Assembly: GCA_023399455.1 (NCBI GenBank)
Contig: JAEWPN010000208.1
Location: 1 to 5,670 of the forward strand
Source of the DNA: Bacillota bacterium
Lineage (GTDB): Bacteria; Bacillota; Clostridia; Lachnospirales; Lachnospiraceae
Direction of reading: 5' to 3'
Length of the DNA: 5,670 bases
A program made the translations under genes and the position numbers. The notes beneath the pieces were generated by a model that made no database searches, was not told the DNA's origin, and saw nothing but the letters and a program-made list of their open reading frames with translations. Shown in pieces: positions 1-5,670 of the stretch. The first letter of the stretch is position 1. Every line of letters begins with the position of its first letter.

Positions 1-38
1 CAAAAATATTCGAATCAGACGTACACTTCGTTTTTTTA

Positions 39-66
39 TTGCATTTTACCACTCAATATGTAAAAT
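39..66 (+). promoter_or_regulatory. Predicted sigma-A promoter of the ECF operon
   Basis: TTGCAT at 39-44 (-35) and TAAAAT at 61-66 (-10) are separated by 16 bases, a near-consensus housekeeping arrangement. Transcription would begin near 73, at the left edge of the inverted repeat at 74-91, giving a leader of about 35 bases. This is motif matching by eye in AT-rich DNA. It is the only good candidate I see upstream of the operon. Confidence 0.5.
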
Positions 67-73
67 ACAATTT

Positions 74-91
74 GGTTAGCTGTGACTAACC
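74..91. promoter_or_regulatory. Inverted repeat, candidate metal-regulator operator
   Basis: GGTTAG (74-79) and CTAACC (86-91) are perfect 6-base inverted arms around CTGTGA. The symmetry continues outward with a T-A pair (73/92). It lies at the predicted transcription start and ahead of the ribosome binding site, where a bound repressor would block initiation. The half-sites equal those at the core of DtxR/IdeR boxes (GGTTAG/CTAACC), but those are normally spaced by 1 base and here by 6. The assignment to a DtxR-like iron or manganese regulator is therefore inference. As RNA it could also form a small 5'-leader hairpin. Confidence 0.45.
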
Positions 92-96
92 AGAAA

Positions 97-102
97 CGGA
101 GG
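97..102 (+). promoter_or_regulatory. Ribosome binding site deciding the S-component start
   Basis: CGGAGG ends 6 bases before the ATG at 109, ideal spacing. The alternative in-frame GTG at 82 sits inside the inverted repeat with no Shine-Dalgarno sequence ahead of it, so the ATG at 109 is preferred. Confidence 0.8.
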
Positions 103-108
103 TATGTG

Positions 109-717
109 ATGAAAACAATTACACATCAAAACAAAAATCTTACAGTAAGGGATCTTGTGACAACAGGTATATTTTGTGCGGTATTTCTTGTTCTTATGAT
201 GCTGGGTGCCGGCTTGCTCGCACCTAATCCGGTGCTTACCTTTCTAATGCCCTGTGCAGTTGCGCTGCTGACAGGACCTGCATATATGTTATTGATTGCG
301 AAAGTGCCGAAGCATGGACCGGTTATCATTCTTGGAGTGGTGATCGGATTATTGATGTTTGTTACAGGGATGTACTGGATGTGGTCAATCGCTTTGGTAT
401 TGCTTGGAATTGTAGCAGATTTCATCGCAGGTGCAGGCCGTTTTCGTAATATAACATTAAATATTGTTAGCTTCGTTATATTTTCTTTGAATCCGATGGG
501 ATCATACCTAATGCTTTGGATTAACAGGGACAGTTATTTTTCTTATATGGTCGGAAAGGGAACGGAGCAATCTTATGTGGATACAATGGGAGCAACCGCA
601 CAGAACTGGATGCTGCCCGCAATGATCGTATCTATTATTGTAACGGGTTTAATCAGTGCCATTGCTGGAAAAATCCTATTAAGAAAGCAGTTTGAAAAAG
701 CAGGAATGACAGCATGA
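109..717 (+). CDS. Trep_Strep/MptD-type ECF transporter S component
   Basis: This is a 202-residue integral membrane protein, predicted to be the substrate-binding S component of an ECF importer in the cytoplasmic membrane. About six hydrophobic segments are visible, near residues 17-37, 42-64, 70-88, 90-109, 116-137 and 167-191, which is the usual number and length for S components. The first helix carries a small-residue GxxxA pattern (G20-A24), the kind of surface S proteins use to pack against EcfT. The overall pattern, with a short charged N-terminus, a PNP turn near residue 40 and a positively charged C-terminus (LLRKQFEKAG), fits the Trep_Strep family (TIGR02185), also named MptD family. 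I assign the family from memory of its pattern and from context. The stop codon overlaps the next gene's start (ATGA, 714-717), implying translational coupling to EcfT. The ligand of this family is not firmly established; neighbours suggest iron, heme or a metallophore. The ATG at 109 is chosen over the GTG at 82 because of the Shine-Dalgarno site at 97-102. Confidence 0.85.
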   Translation: MKTITHQNKNLTVRDLVTTGIFCAVFLVLMMLGAGLLAPNPVLTFLMPCAVALLTGPAYMLLIAKVPKHGPVIILGVVIGLLMFVTGMYWMWSIALVLLGIVADFIAGAGRFRNITLNIVSFVIFSLNPMGSYLMLWINRDSYFSYMVGKGTEQSYVDTMGATAQNWMLPAMIVSIIVTGLISAIAGKILLRKQFEKAGMTA

Positions 718-1442
718 ATTTTCTGAAAGTTAAGGTTGATAAAAAGCGTCAGGGGTTTATAAAGCTGGATCCGAGAACATTATTTTTGTTAATATTATTT
801 TCAAATATTGCGATTTTTGTCAGTTCATCCATATATAGTGAATTCATTCTCATGGCATCCATTCTTCTTCTGTGCGCATGCTGCGGCATTTTAGGATTCT
901 CTTTAAAGATGGGAGTTACATATTTTATCTTTGTGCTGTTAGATGTATTGATCAGCAGATATTTCGGCGACTCGTGGATGATTTACGTTGCGGTAGGTAT
1001 CAGGTTTATAAGAAAAGTGATTCCTGCAGGAACATTAGGTGCCGCGCTGATCCAGACGGTCAGGGTAAGCGAGATTATGGCGAGTTTTTCCAAGCTTTTC
1101 GTACCGAGGACAATTATTATTCCGCTTACGGTGTTATTAAGATATTTTCCGTCTATTGGCGAAGATAGGCGCGCAATTAAGAAAGCAATGGCTATGAGAG
1201 GACTGCGGGGAGGCTTTTTCATACATCCTGTCCGAACAATAGAGTGCTTCTATGTGCCGATGATGATGTCGGCATCCAGAAGGGCTGATGAATTGTCCTG
1301 CGCAGCGATTACGAGAGGAATTGAAAATCCCAAAAAGAGAACGACGCTTGCTGAGGTGAGATTCCAGACGGCAGATTATATCTGCATGTTGTGTGCCGTG
1401 GCAGTAACAGTTTTATGTATCCGGGGAGGGAATATATGGTAA
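714..1442 (+). CDS. ecfT: ECF transporter transmembrane coupling protein EcfT
   Basis: This 242-residue protein is the T component (CbiQ/EcfT family) that links the S component to the ATPases. Hydrophobic helices lie near residues 22-40, 43-62, 66-84 and 88-104, then a cytoplasmic coupling region, then a final helix near 219-236. The diagnostic pair of ATPase-contacting motifs is present: AMAMRG at 158-163 and AITRG at 198-202, the two Ala-x-Arg-Gly type signatures that sit in the grooves of the two ATPase domains. The length is close to the family norm of about 230-270. Its ATG overlaps the S-component stop by 4 bases and has AGGAA at 702-706 ahead of it. Its 3' end overlaps the ATPase gene by 7 bases. 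This packing suggests equal production of the parts of one complex. The S, T and A genes together suggest a dedicated ECF module instead of one sharing a distant energizing unit. Confidence 0.94.
   Translation: MNFLKVKVDKKRQGFIKLDPRTLFLLILFSNIAIFVSSSIYSEFILMASILLLCACCGILGFSLKMGVTYFIFVLLDVLISRYFGDSWMIYVAVGIRFIRKVIPAGTLGAALIQTVRVSEIMASFSKLFVPRTIIIPLTVLLRYFPSIGEDRRAIKKAMAMRGLRGGFFIHPVRTIECFYVPMMMSASRRADELSCAAITRGIENPKKRTTLAEVRFQTADYICMLCAVAVTVLCIRGGNIW
1423..1430 (+). promoter_or_regulatory. Ribosome binding site deciding the ATPase start
   Basis: GGGGAGGG lies 5 bases before the ATG at 1436, inside the end of ecfT. It supports this start over the upstream in-frame ATG at 1391. The latter would add 15 residues before the first beta strand and lacks a comparable site. 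Confidence 0.8.
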
Positions 1443-2902
1443 TAATTAAAAATATATCTTTCCGGTATAAAGGTTCCTCCAGGCTGAACCTTCAAAAAGT
1501 AAATTTAGAAGTGCGGGATGGGGAATGCATACTGCTTTCCGGCAGAAGCGGATGTGGTAAGACCACTCTTTTGCGCATGATAAATGGGCTGATTCCACAT
1601 TACTATGAAGGAGAAATCGAAGGACAGGTCTTCGTAAATGGGAATGATGTGGAAAAAATGAAAATGTATGAGATTGCGGAACAGATTGGAACAGTCTACC
1701 AGAATCCCCGTTCCCAGTTTTTTAATATCGACACGGATAGTGAAATATTATTTGGGATTGAGAATATGGCATATCCAAGGGAAGAATTAAAAGTACGATT
1801 TACCGAAACTGCAAAAGAGACAGGCGTGGAAAATCTGCTTGGAAAAAATCTATTTCATCTTTCCGGCGGAGAAAAACAGAAGATAGCGTTTGCCTCCGTA
1901 TATGCCATGCAGCCCGAGATATATCTTCTGGATGAACCATCGGCAAATCTGGATGCACATGCGGTGAAGAGACTGCAAGAGCAGATATGTGCTTTGAAGC
2001 AGCTTGGCAAGACTATCATTATAACGGAGCATCGTTTATATTATCTGAAAGAAATAGTGGATAGAGTAATCCATTTAGAGGAGGGCAGAATTTGCGGAGA
2101 ATATCTGGCATCCGATTTTTTTGCACTGTCTGATGAAACGAGGGTACAAAAGGGACTTAGGTTATTGGATAGAAATGTTGAATTACCAATTCAGAAAAAT
2201 TTGAGTCAAAACAAATCCGGCCATAAGAAGTGTACATTGGACGTAGTGAATGCGAGTGCCGGATATAAGAAGAAACCTGTAATCCGAAATATCAGCTTTG
2301 AGGCGTCGGAAGGAGAAATTATAGGAATAGCCGGTCATAACGGTGCCGGAAAATCGACGCTGGCAGAAACCTTATGCGGATTGAACCGTATTTTGGAAGG
2401 ACATATATTTTATAAGGGTAACGAACTTAAGGAAAAGCAGCGCTGCTCTTTAGGCTATATGGTATTTCAGGATGTTGACTATGAATTGTTTGCAGATAGT
2501 GTCAGAAATGAATGTTCCTACGGAATGAGCGGAATAGATGCCGGAAAAATATCCCGGATATTGGAAAAATTGAATCTGGATGATTATGAAGAATGTCATC
2601 CTGCTTTGCTCTCGGGAGGCCAGAAGCAAAGGCTCGCCGTCGCTGTTGGTATGTTATGCAATAAGGAAATTCTAATATTTGACGAACCAACCAGTGGTTT
2701 GGATTATGACAGCATGCTGCGTGTCTGTGATCTGATAAGGATGCTTGCAAAGGAGGGTAAGATAATATTTATTGTAACCCATGACTATGAATTCGCGTGT
2801 AATGTATGTAACAGAATTTTAGTTATGGATCAGGGACAGCTTAAGGAAGATTATGAGATAACGGTAAAAACCAGAAAGAAAATGACAGAGTTATTGCTGT
2901 AG
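1436..2902 (+). CDS. ECF transporter ATPase with two fused ABC domains
   Basis: This 488-residue cytoplasmic protein contains two complete ABC ATPase domains in tandem, so it replaces the separate EcfA and EcfA' subunits. Domain 1 (about residues 1-235): Walker A GRSGCGKT at 36-43, Q-loop Q89, signature LSGGE at 142-146, Walker B with LLDEP at 164-168, switch His199. Domain 2 (about residues 266-488): Walker A GHNGAGKS at 300-307, Q-loop Q345, signature LSGGQ at 392-396, Walker B with IFDEP at 414-418, switch His449. A polar linker near 240-265 joins them. All catalytic residues are present in both halves, so both composite sites look competent for ATP hydrolysis. The domains are divergent in sequence, as expected for a heterodimer-like pair contacting the two Arg-Gly motifs of EcfT. 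Fused double ATPases are known in ECF systems, for example YkoD. It is the last gene of the operon and is followed by a hairpin at 2913-2947. Confidence 0.97.
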   Translation: MVIIKNISFRYKGSSRLNLQKVNLEVRDGECILLSGRSGCGKTTLLRMINGLIPHYYEGEIEGQVFVNGNDVEKMKMYEIAEQIGTVYQNPRSQFFNIDTDSEILFGIENMAYPREELKVRFTETAKETGVENLLGKNLFHLSGGEKQKIAFASVYAMQPEIYLLDEPSANLDAHAVKRLQEQICALKQLGKTIIITEHRLYYLKEIVDRVIHLEEGRICGEYLASDFFALSDETRVQKGLRLLDRNVELPIQKNLSQNKSGHKKCTLDVVNASAGYKKKPVIRNISFEASEGEIIGIAGHNGAGKSTLAETLCGLNRILEGHIFYKGNELKEKQRCSLGYMVFQDVDYELFADSVRNECSYGMSGIDAGKISRILEKLNLDDYEECHPALLSGGQKQRLAVAVGMLCNKEILIFDEPTSGLDYDSMLRVCDLIRMLAKEGKIIFIVTHDYEFACNVCNRILVMDQGQLKEDYEITVKTRKKMTELLL

Positions 2903-2912
2903 CTAAAAGGAA

Positions 2913-2947
2913 AAGATCGGCCGTGGAAATTATCCGCGGCTGATTTT
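2913..2947. terminator. Terminator hairpin between convergent genes
   Basis: AAGATCGGCCGTGG (2913-2926) pairs along its full 14 bases with CCGCGGCTGATTTT (2934-2947) around a 7-base loop. On the plus strand there are three G-U wobbles and no mismatches. The plus-strand transcript has only four Us at the base of the stem. On the minus strand the wobbles become A-C mismatches, but the stem is followed by CTTTTCCTTTT. It probably stops the ECF operon and may work in both directions. The last codons of the AraC gene lie in one arm and its stop codon (2930-2932) in the loop. Confidence 0.7.
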
Positions 2948-3895
2948 ACGATATTCCATAGGAAGAACACCGTTGGCTTTTCGGAATAGATCGGCAAAAC
3001 GTCCGGCGTTGGAATATCCTACGGCCTGTGCTACCTGGCCGATGGATAAATCAGTGTAGGCGAGCAGCTGTTCAGCCTGTCCGATCCGTGTACTTTGAAT
3101 ATATTCCGAAATAGTACTGCCCAAATAGGCTTTGAAACTTTTTTTGAGCTTGGTGGACCCCATACATGCAATTTTACAAAGCTGTTCGATAGACAATTCG
3201 TCTGCATAATGATCACCGATATAGGCAGTTACAATGTCTAACAGGCGCTTGTCTGCATTGGAAATGGACATGATCTTCTGCTGGTTTATTTTTCGATGAT
3301 GTTCAAAGACCAGTGACAAAGCTTCCGCAGCTTTGGCATCATAAAATAATTCTGCTGAAATACCTTCTCCGCGATAGGCTGAAAGCTGGTTTAAAAGCAT
3401 GGTCATTTCAGGAAAATCTATAGATTCATCAATACTTTTAAAAGCATCCTGAGGGCTTTGATACAATTCTTTATATTGCTCTTTAAGGTAAGGCTCATAA
3501 TAGGACGGTTCATATTCGATTCCGATGGACTGAATAGGAATATTTTTATGAATAAGCGCTTTAAAAGGCTCATAACCGCCTAAAAAGCTTTTGACCACAT
3601 AGTTGTTCAACCGTTTATAAGGCGTCAGTTCTTCACCGGAAATAGACTTATAATAAGTGACGCTCAAACATTCTGGAATTGCCATATCTACAACAGAATC
3701 TTCATGAAAGCAAAAATCATGGATTTTAATATTATAATGCTTTCCGGAATTGTAGATCCAGTAATAACCATGACCGATGAATTCATTTGCTTTCCAGCAT
3801 TCCCCGGCAAACGGAAACTGCGCCGGTGCAGTACAGGGTTCAAACAGCCCATTTTCAAATATTTTCCGGTAGTAATCATTGACAATGTTTTTCAT
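2930..3895 (-). CDS. AraC-family transcriptional regulator
   Basis: This 321-residue DNA-binding regulator has a typical C-terminal AraC domain of about 100 residues (roughly 215-316). The first helix-turn-helix is near 234-255 (ELSIEQLCKIACMGSTKLKK) and the second near 284-305 (LSIGQVAQAVGYSNAGRFAD), followed by the characteristic F-R-K-x-x-G-x-x-P-x-x-Y-R pattern. The N-terminal 210 residues are a putative ligand-sensing region that I do not match to a named domain. They are rich in aromatics, His and Cys around residues 33-64, including an IHDFCFH stretch. The start at 3895 is chosen because AGAGGA precedes it at good spacing; the longer reading from 3946 would add 17 residues without a clear ribosome site. 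It is divergent from the half-transporter gene and convergent with the ECF operon, so local control of either is likely. AraC regulators such as YbtA and PchR that respond to siderophores are a known parallel, but the inducer here is unknown. Confidence 0.96.
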   Translation of the reverse strand: MKNIVNDYYRKIFENGLFEPCTAPAQFPFAGECWKANEFIGHGYYWIYNSGKHYNIKIHDFCFHEDSVVDMAIPECLSVTYYKSISGEELTPYKRLNNYVVKSFLGGYEPFKALIHKNIPIQSIGIEYEPSYYEPYLKEQYKELYQSPQDAFKSIDESIDFPEMTMLLNQLSAYRGEGISAELFYDAKAAEALSLVFEHHRKINQQKIMSISNADKRLLDIVTAYIGDHYADELSIEQLCKIACMGSTKLKKSFKAYLGSTISEYIQSTRIGQAEQLLAYTDLSIGQVAQAVGYSNAGRFADLFRKANGVLPMEYRKISRG

Positions 3896-3902
3896 TATGT
3901 AT

Positions 3903-3907
3903 TCCTC
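3903..3907 (-). promoter_or_regulatory. Ribosome binding site deciding the AraC start
   Basis: The minus strand reads GAGGA here, 7 bases before the ATG ending at 3895. This makes 3895 the likely start instead of the in-frame ATG at 3946. Confidence 0.75.
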
Positions 3908-3970
3908 TTCTCCCAAAATGTACATATGGGACGTTGTCACATTCAAATAGGACTCAAGTGGATAGAAAAT

Positions 3971-3979
3971 ATTGTATCA
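3971..3979 (-). promoter_or_regulatory. Possible extended -10 promoter for the AraC gene
   Basis: On the minus strand this reads TGATACAAT, an extended -10 (TGn plus TACAAT). I see no good -35 at 17 bases, as is acceptable for extended -10 promoters. Transcription would start near 3964, leaving a leader of about 70 bases. It coincides with the -35 box of the divergent promoter. Confidence 0.4.
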
Positions 3980-4000
3980 TAAATTCGGATGATTTACTAT
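3972..4000 (+). promoter_or_regulatory. Predicted promoter of the ABC half-transporter gene
   Basis: TTGTAT (3972-3977) and TACTAT (3995-4000) are separated by 17 bases, matching a housekeeping promoter. The start site would be near 4007, about 40 bases before the ATG at 4047. The rest of the 151-base divergent region holds no gene. It contains a short inverted repeat (TCCCA 3911-3915, TGGGA 3927-3931) around an ATGTACAT palindrome, and nothing else I can name. Confidence 0.5.
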
Positions 4001-4031
4001 ACTCGTAGACTTGGAAAAAAATTTAAATATT

Positions 4032-4036
4032 AGGAG
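4032..4036 (+). promoter_or_regulatory. Ribosome binding site for the half-transporter
   Basis: AGGAG lies 10 bases before the ATG at 4047, somewhat long but workable. A stronger AAGGAGGA is found inside the reading frame at 4075-4082, 12 bases before an in-frame ATG at 4095. A shorter product lacking 16 residues is therefore possible. Confidence 0.55.
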
Positions 4037-4046
4037 AGTGACTGAT

Positions 4047-5670
4047 ATGTATAAAAATAAGAAAATAAAAGAAAAAGGAGGATTATCCTTACTGATGGAA
4101 TGGGCAGGAAAGGATAAATATTATATTTATTTTGCAATTATTGCGTCTCTGACAGCAAGTGTAATGTCCGCAGTTCCATACTATGTTTTTTATAAGATAA
4201 TAGATGCCACAGTAAAGGGCTATTGCAGCGTCTGGCTGGCAGCTCAGTATGGGGCGGTGGCCGTTATCAGTATTCTCATTCGGCACGTGATGATACCGTT
4301 TGGCGGTATTTTGTCTCATAAGGGAGCATACCGCACACTGTATAAAGTGCGCTGTATGGTTACGGAACATATGTCTAAGATGCCGCTGGGGAGTCTGAAT
4401 GAAAGAAGCAGCGGAGAAATCAAGACAGTAATGAATGAGAGTATAGAAAAGCTGGAATTGTTCTTAGCACACCATTTAACGGAATTGGTCCTTTACCTCT
4501 CAGGACCGATCGTAATCTTTACATATCTGTGTACGGTCAATGTGCTATTAGCGTTGATCAGTTTGCTTCCTTTACTTTTTATTGGTGGAGTTATGGCTGT
4601 AATGTTTGGGAGAATGAGCAAATATATGGAAAGAGTCAATCGGACCGGCAGTTATCTTTCCGAAGCGATCATTGAATATATAAATGGCATGCGGCTGATC
4701 AAAGCGTACAATATGGGTACGAAATCCTTCAGAAAGTATGCAGGTGCTATTGAAGAAACCCACACATTATGGGGAGATATTTCAAGAGCTACCGGACCGC
4801 TGTATGCTATTTATATCGTGCTTCTGGAGTGCAGCATTTTGTTTATTGTACCACTTGGCGGCTATTGGTTTATGAATGGCTCTATCGAAGCAAGCGTATT
4901 GCTTTTGTTTGCATTTGTGGGAACGCAATATCTGACGGATATCAGGCCTTTGCAGGAAATGGCAACCAGTCTTTCGTATGTTATGAATGGGGTCGCGCAA
5001 GTAAAAGACATTCTGGACACTGCGGTATTTCAGGGAACAGAAGAATTTCCGGAGAAGCATGATATTGAATTGTCTGATGTAGGGTTTTACTATGAAAAAG
5101 GGAAAGCGGTTTTAAGTGACTGCAATCTGCATATCGGACATGGGGAGCAGATTGCATTTGTGGGAGAATCCGGTACCGGAAAGACGACAGCAGTTCAGCT
5201 GATATCCAGATTTTATGATGTCACCGAGGGAGAAATTAAGATTGGCGGTGTCAATGTAAAAGATATCAATTATGAAGAACTGTTAAAAAATATTTCCATT
5301 GTTTTTCAGCAGAGCTTTTTAACAAGCGGCAGTGTATTTGAAAATATTGCGATGGGAAAAGAGACGGCATCATTAGATGAAGTGAGGGAAGCGGCAAAGT
5401 CAGCTCAGATCGATGATTTTATCATGAGGCTGCCGGATGGGTATGACACCTTGGTCGGAAGCTATTCCGGTCGCTTTTCCGGCGGTGAGAAACAAAGAAT
5501 CTGTATTGCGAGAGCAATTCTTAAAAATGCACCTATATTGATCCTCGATGAAGCGACCAGTTCGGCAGATCCGGAAAATCAGATAGAAATCGATCAGGCA
5601 ATTTCGAATCTTTGCAGGGGAAAGACTGTTATTATTGTGGCTCACAGACTTGGAATCGTACAAAGCTGTG
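4047..5670 (+). CDS. ABC half-transporter, fused membrane and ATPase (partial)
   Basis: The open frame runs from the ATG at 4047 to the window edge without a stop: 541 residues are visible, and a typical 575-600 residue half-transporter would end roughly 40-60 residues later. The N-terminal half (about 1-330) is a type I exporter-fold membrane domain with hydrophobic helices near 24-46, 66-84, 143-163, 165-187, 252-273 and 281-293. The C-terminal ATPase has Walker A GESGTGKT at 373-380, Q-loop Q421, signature FSGGE at 477-481, Walker B LILDEAT at 498-504, D-loop SSADPEN at 505-511 and switch His533. All catalytic residues are intact. The ADPEN D-loop is like that of the YbtP/YbtQ and IrtA/IrtB siderophore transporters, exporter-fold proteins that act as importers. 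This is a motif resemblance; a drug or peptide exporter remains possible. Such proteins work as dimers, often with a partner encoded next door, here beyond the window. The divergent AraC gene is its likely regulator. Confidence 0.95.
   Translation, partial: MYKNKKIKEKGGLSLLMEWAGKDKYYIYFAIIASLTASVMSAVPYYVFYKIIDATVKGYCSVWLAAQYGAVAVISILIRHVMIPFGGILSHKGAYRTLYKVRCMVTEHMSKMPLGSLNERSSGEIKTVMNESIEKLELFLAHHLTELVLYLSGPIVIFTYLCTVNVLLALISLLPLLFIGGVMAVMFGRMSKYMERVNRTGSYLSEAIIEYINGMRLIKAYNMGTKSFRKYAGAIEETHTLWGDISRATGPLYAIYIVLLECSILFIVPLGGYWFMNGSIEASVLLLFAFVGTQYLTDIRPLQEMATSLSYVMNGVAQVKDILDTAVFQGTEEFPEKHDIELSDVGFYYEKGKAVLSDCNLHIGHGEQIAFVGESGTGKTTAVQLISRFYDVTEGEIKIGGVNVKDINYEELLKNISIVFQQSFLTSGSVFENIAMGKETASLDEVREAAKSAQIDDFIMRLPDGYDTLVGSYSGRFSGGEKQRICIARAILKNAPILILDEATSSADPENQIEIDQAISNLCRGKTVIIVAHRLGIVQSC

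Noticed and set aside
11..37. CGAA...TTCG followed by a run of seven Ts, as a terminator of an upstream gene
   Set aside because: The possible stem is only 4 base pairs with a 12-base loop, and the upstream gene is outside the window; not supportable.
82..108. GTG at 82 as start of the S component, adding 9 residues
   Set aside because: It lies within the inverted repeat, has no Shine-Dalgarno sequence, and the ATG at 109 has CGGAGG at ideal spacing.
1..108. Riboswitch ahead of the ECF operon
   Set aside because: The predicted leader is only about 35 bases and none of the conserved TPP, cobalamin, FMN or other vitamin riboswitch elements is visible.
1391..1435. Upstream ATG at 1391 as the ATPase start
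   Set aside because: It would overlap ecfT by 52 bases and lacks a good ribosome site, while the ATG at 1436 follows GGGGAGGG and begins directly at the first ABC strand.
3896..3946. N-terminal extension of the AraC protein from 3946
   Set aside because: No ribosome site precedes it, and the ATG at 3895 has a well-placed GAGGA.
4089..5062. Small open frames on both strands within the half-transporter gene
   Set aside because: They are out-of-frame shadows of a long frame with clear ABC transporter motifs, without ribosome sites or recognizable domains.

Overview
The window looks like part of a metal, heme or metallophore type uptake locus from a low-to-mid GC Firmicute, most likely a gut Clostridia/Lachnospiraceae relative. 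This rests on AT-leaning codon use, strong purine-rich Shine-Dalgarno sites, Gram-positive style promoters and the style of the proteins. No host-specific marker such as an rRNA is present, so the taxonomy is inference.

Layout. Positions 1-108 hold a promoter and a striking GGTTAG-N6-CTAACC inverted repeat just ahead of the first gene. Positions 109-2902 are a tightly packed plus-strand operon whose genes overlap by 4 and 7 bases. It encodes a complete energy-coupling factor (ECF) importer: an S component of the Trep_Strep/MptD type (109-717), the transmembrane coupling protein EcfT (714-1442), and one polypeptide carrying two ABC ATPase domains (1436-2902). A hairpin at 2913-2947 separates this operon from a convergent minus-strand AraC-family regulator (2930-3895); the hairpin overlaps the regulator's last codons. 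A 151-base divergent intergenic region (3896-4046) follows. The last gene, on the plus strand (4047 to the window end, 3' end cut off), encodes an ABC half-transporter with fused membrane and ATPase domains. Its D-loop (SSADPEN) recalls the YbtP/YbtQ and IrtA/IrtB siderophore transporter group.

How the parts may fit. The S component should bind the substrate, EcfT should couple it to the ATPases, and the double ATPase should power import. The AraC protein is placed to control the divergent half-transporter and perhaps the ECF operon. The half-transporter probably needs a second subunit encoded just past the window edge. ECF importers of this S family, AraC regulators and YbtPQ-like half-transporters fit an iron-scavenging theme, and the palindrome at the first promoter has half-sites like those of DtxR/IdeR boxes. 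The substrate cannot be read from the sequence, so the iron/heme/metallophore assignment is a hypothesis.

No RNA genes, insertion sequences, CRISPR arrays or riboswitches were seen, and no stretch over 300 bases lacks a gene.
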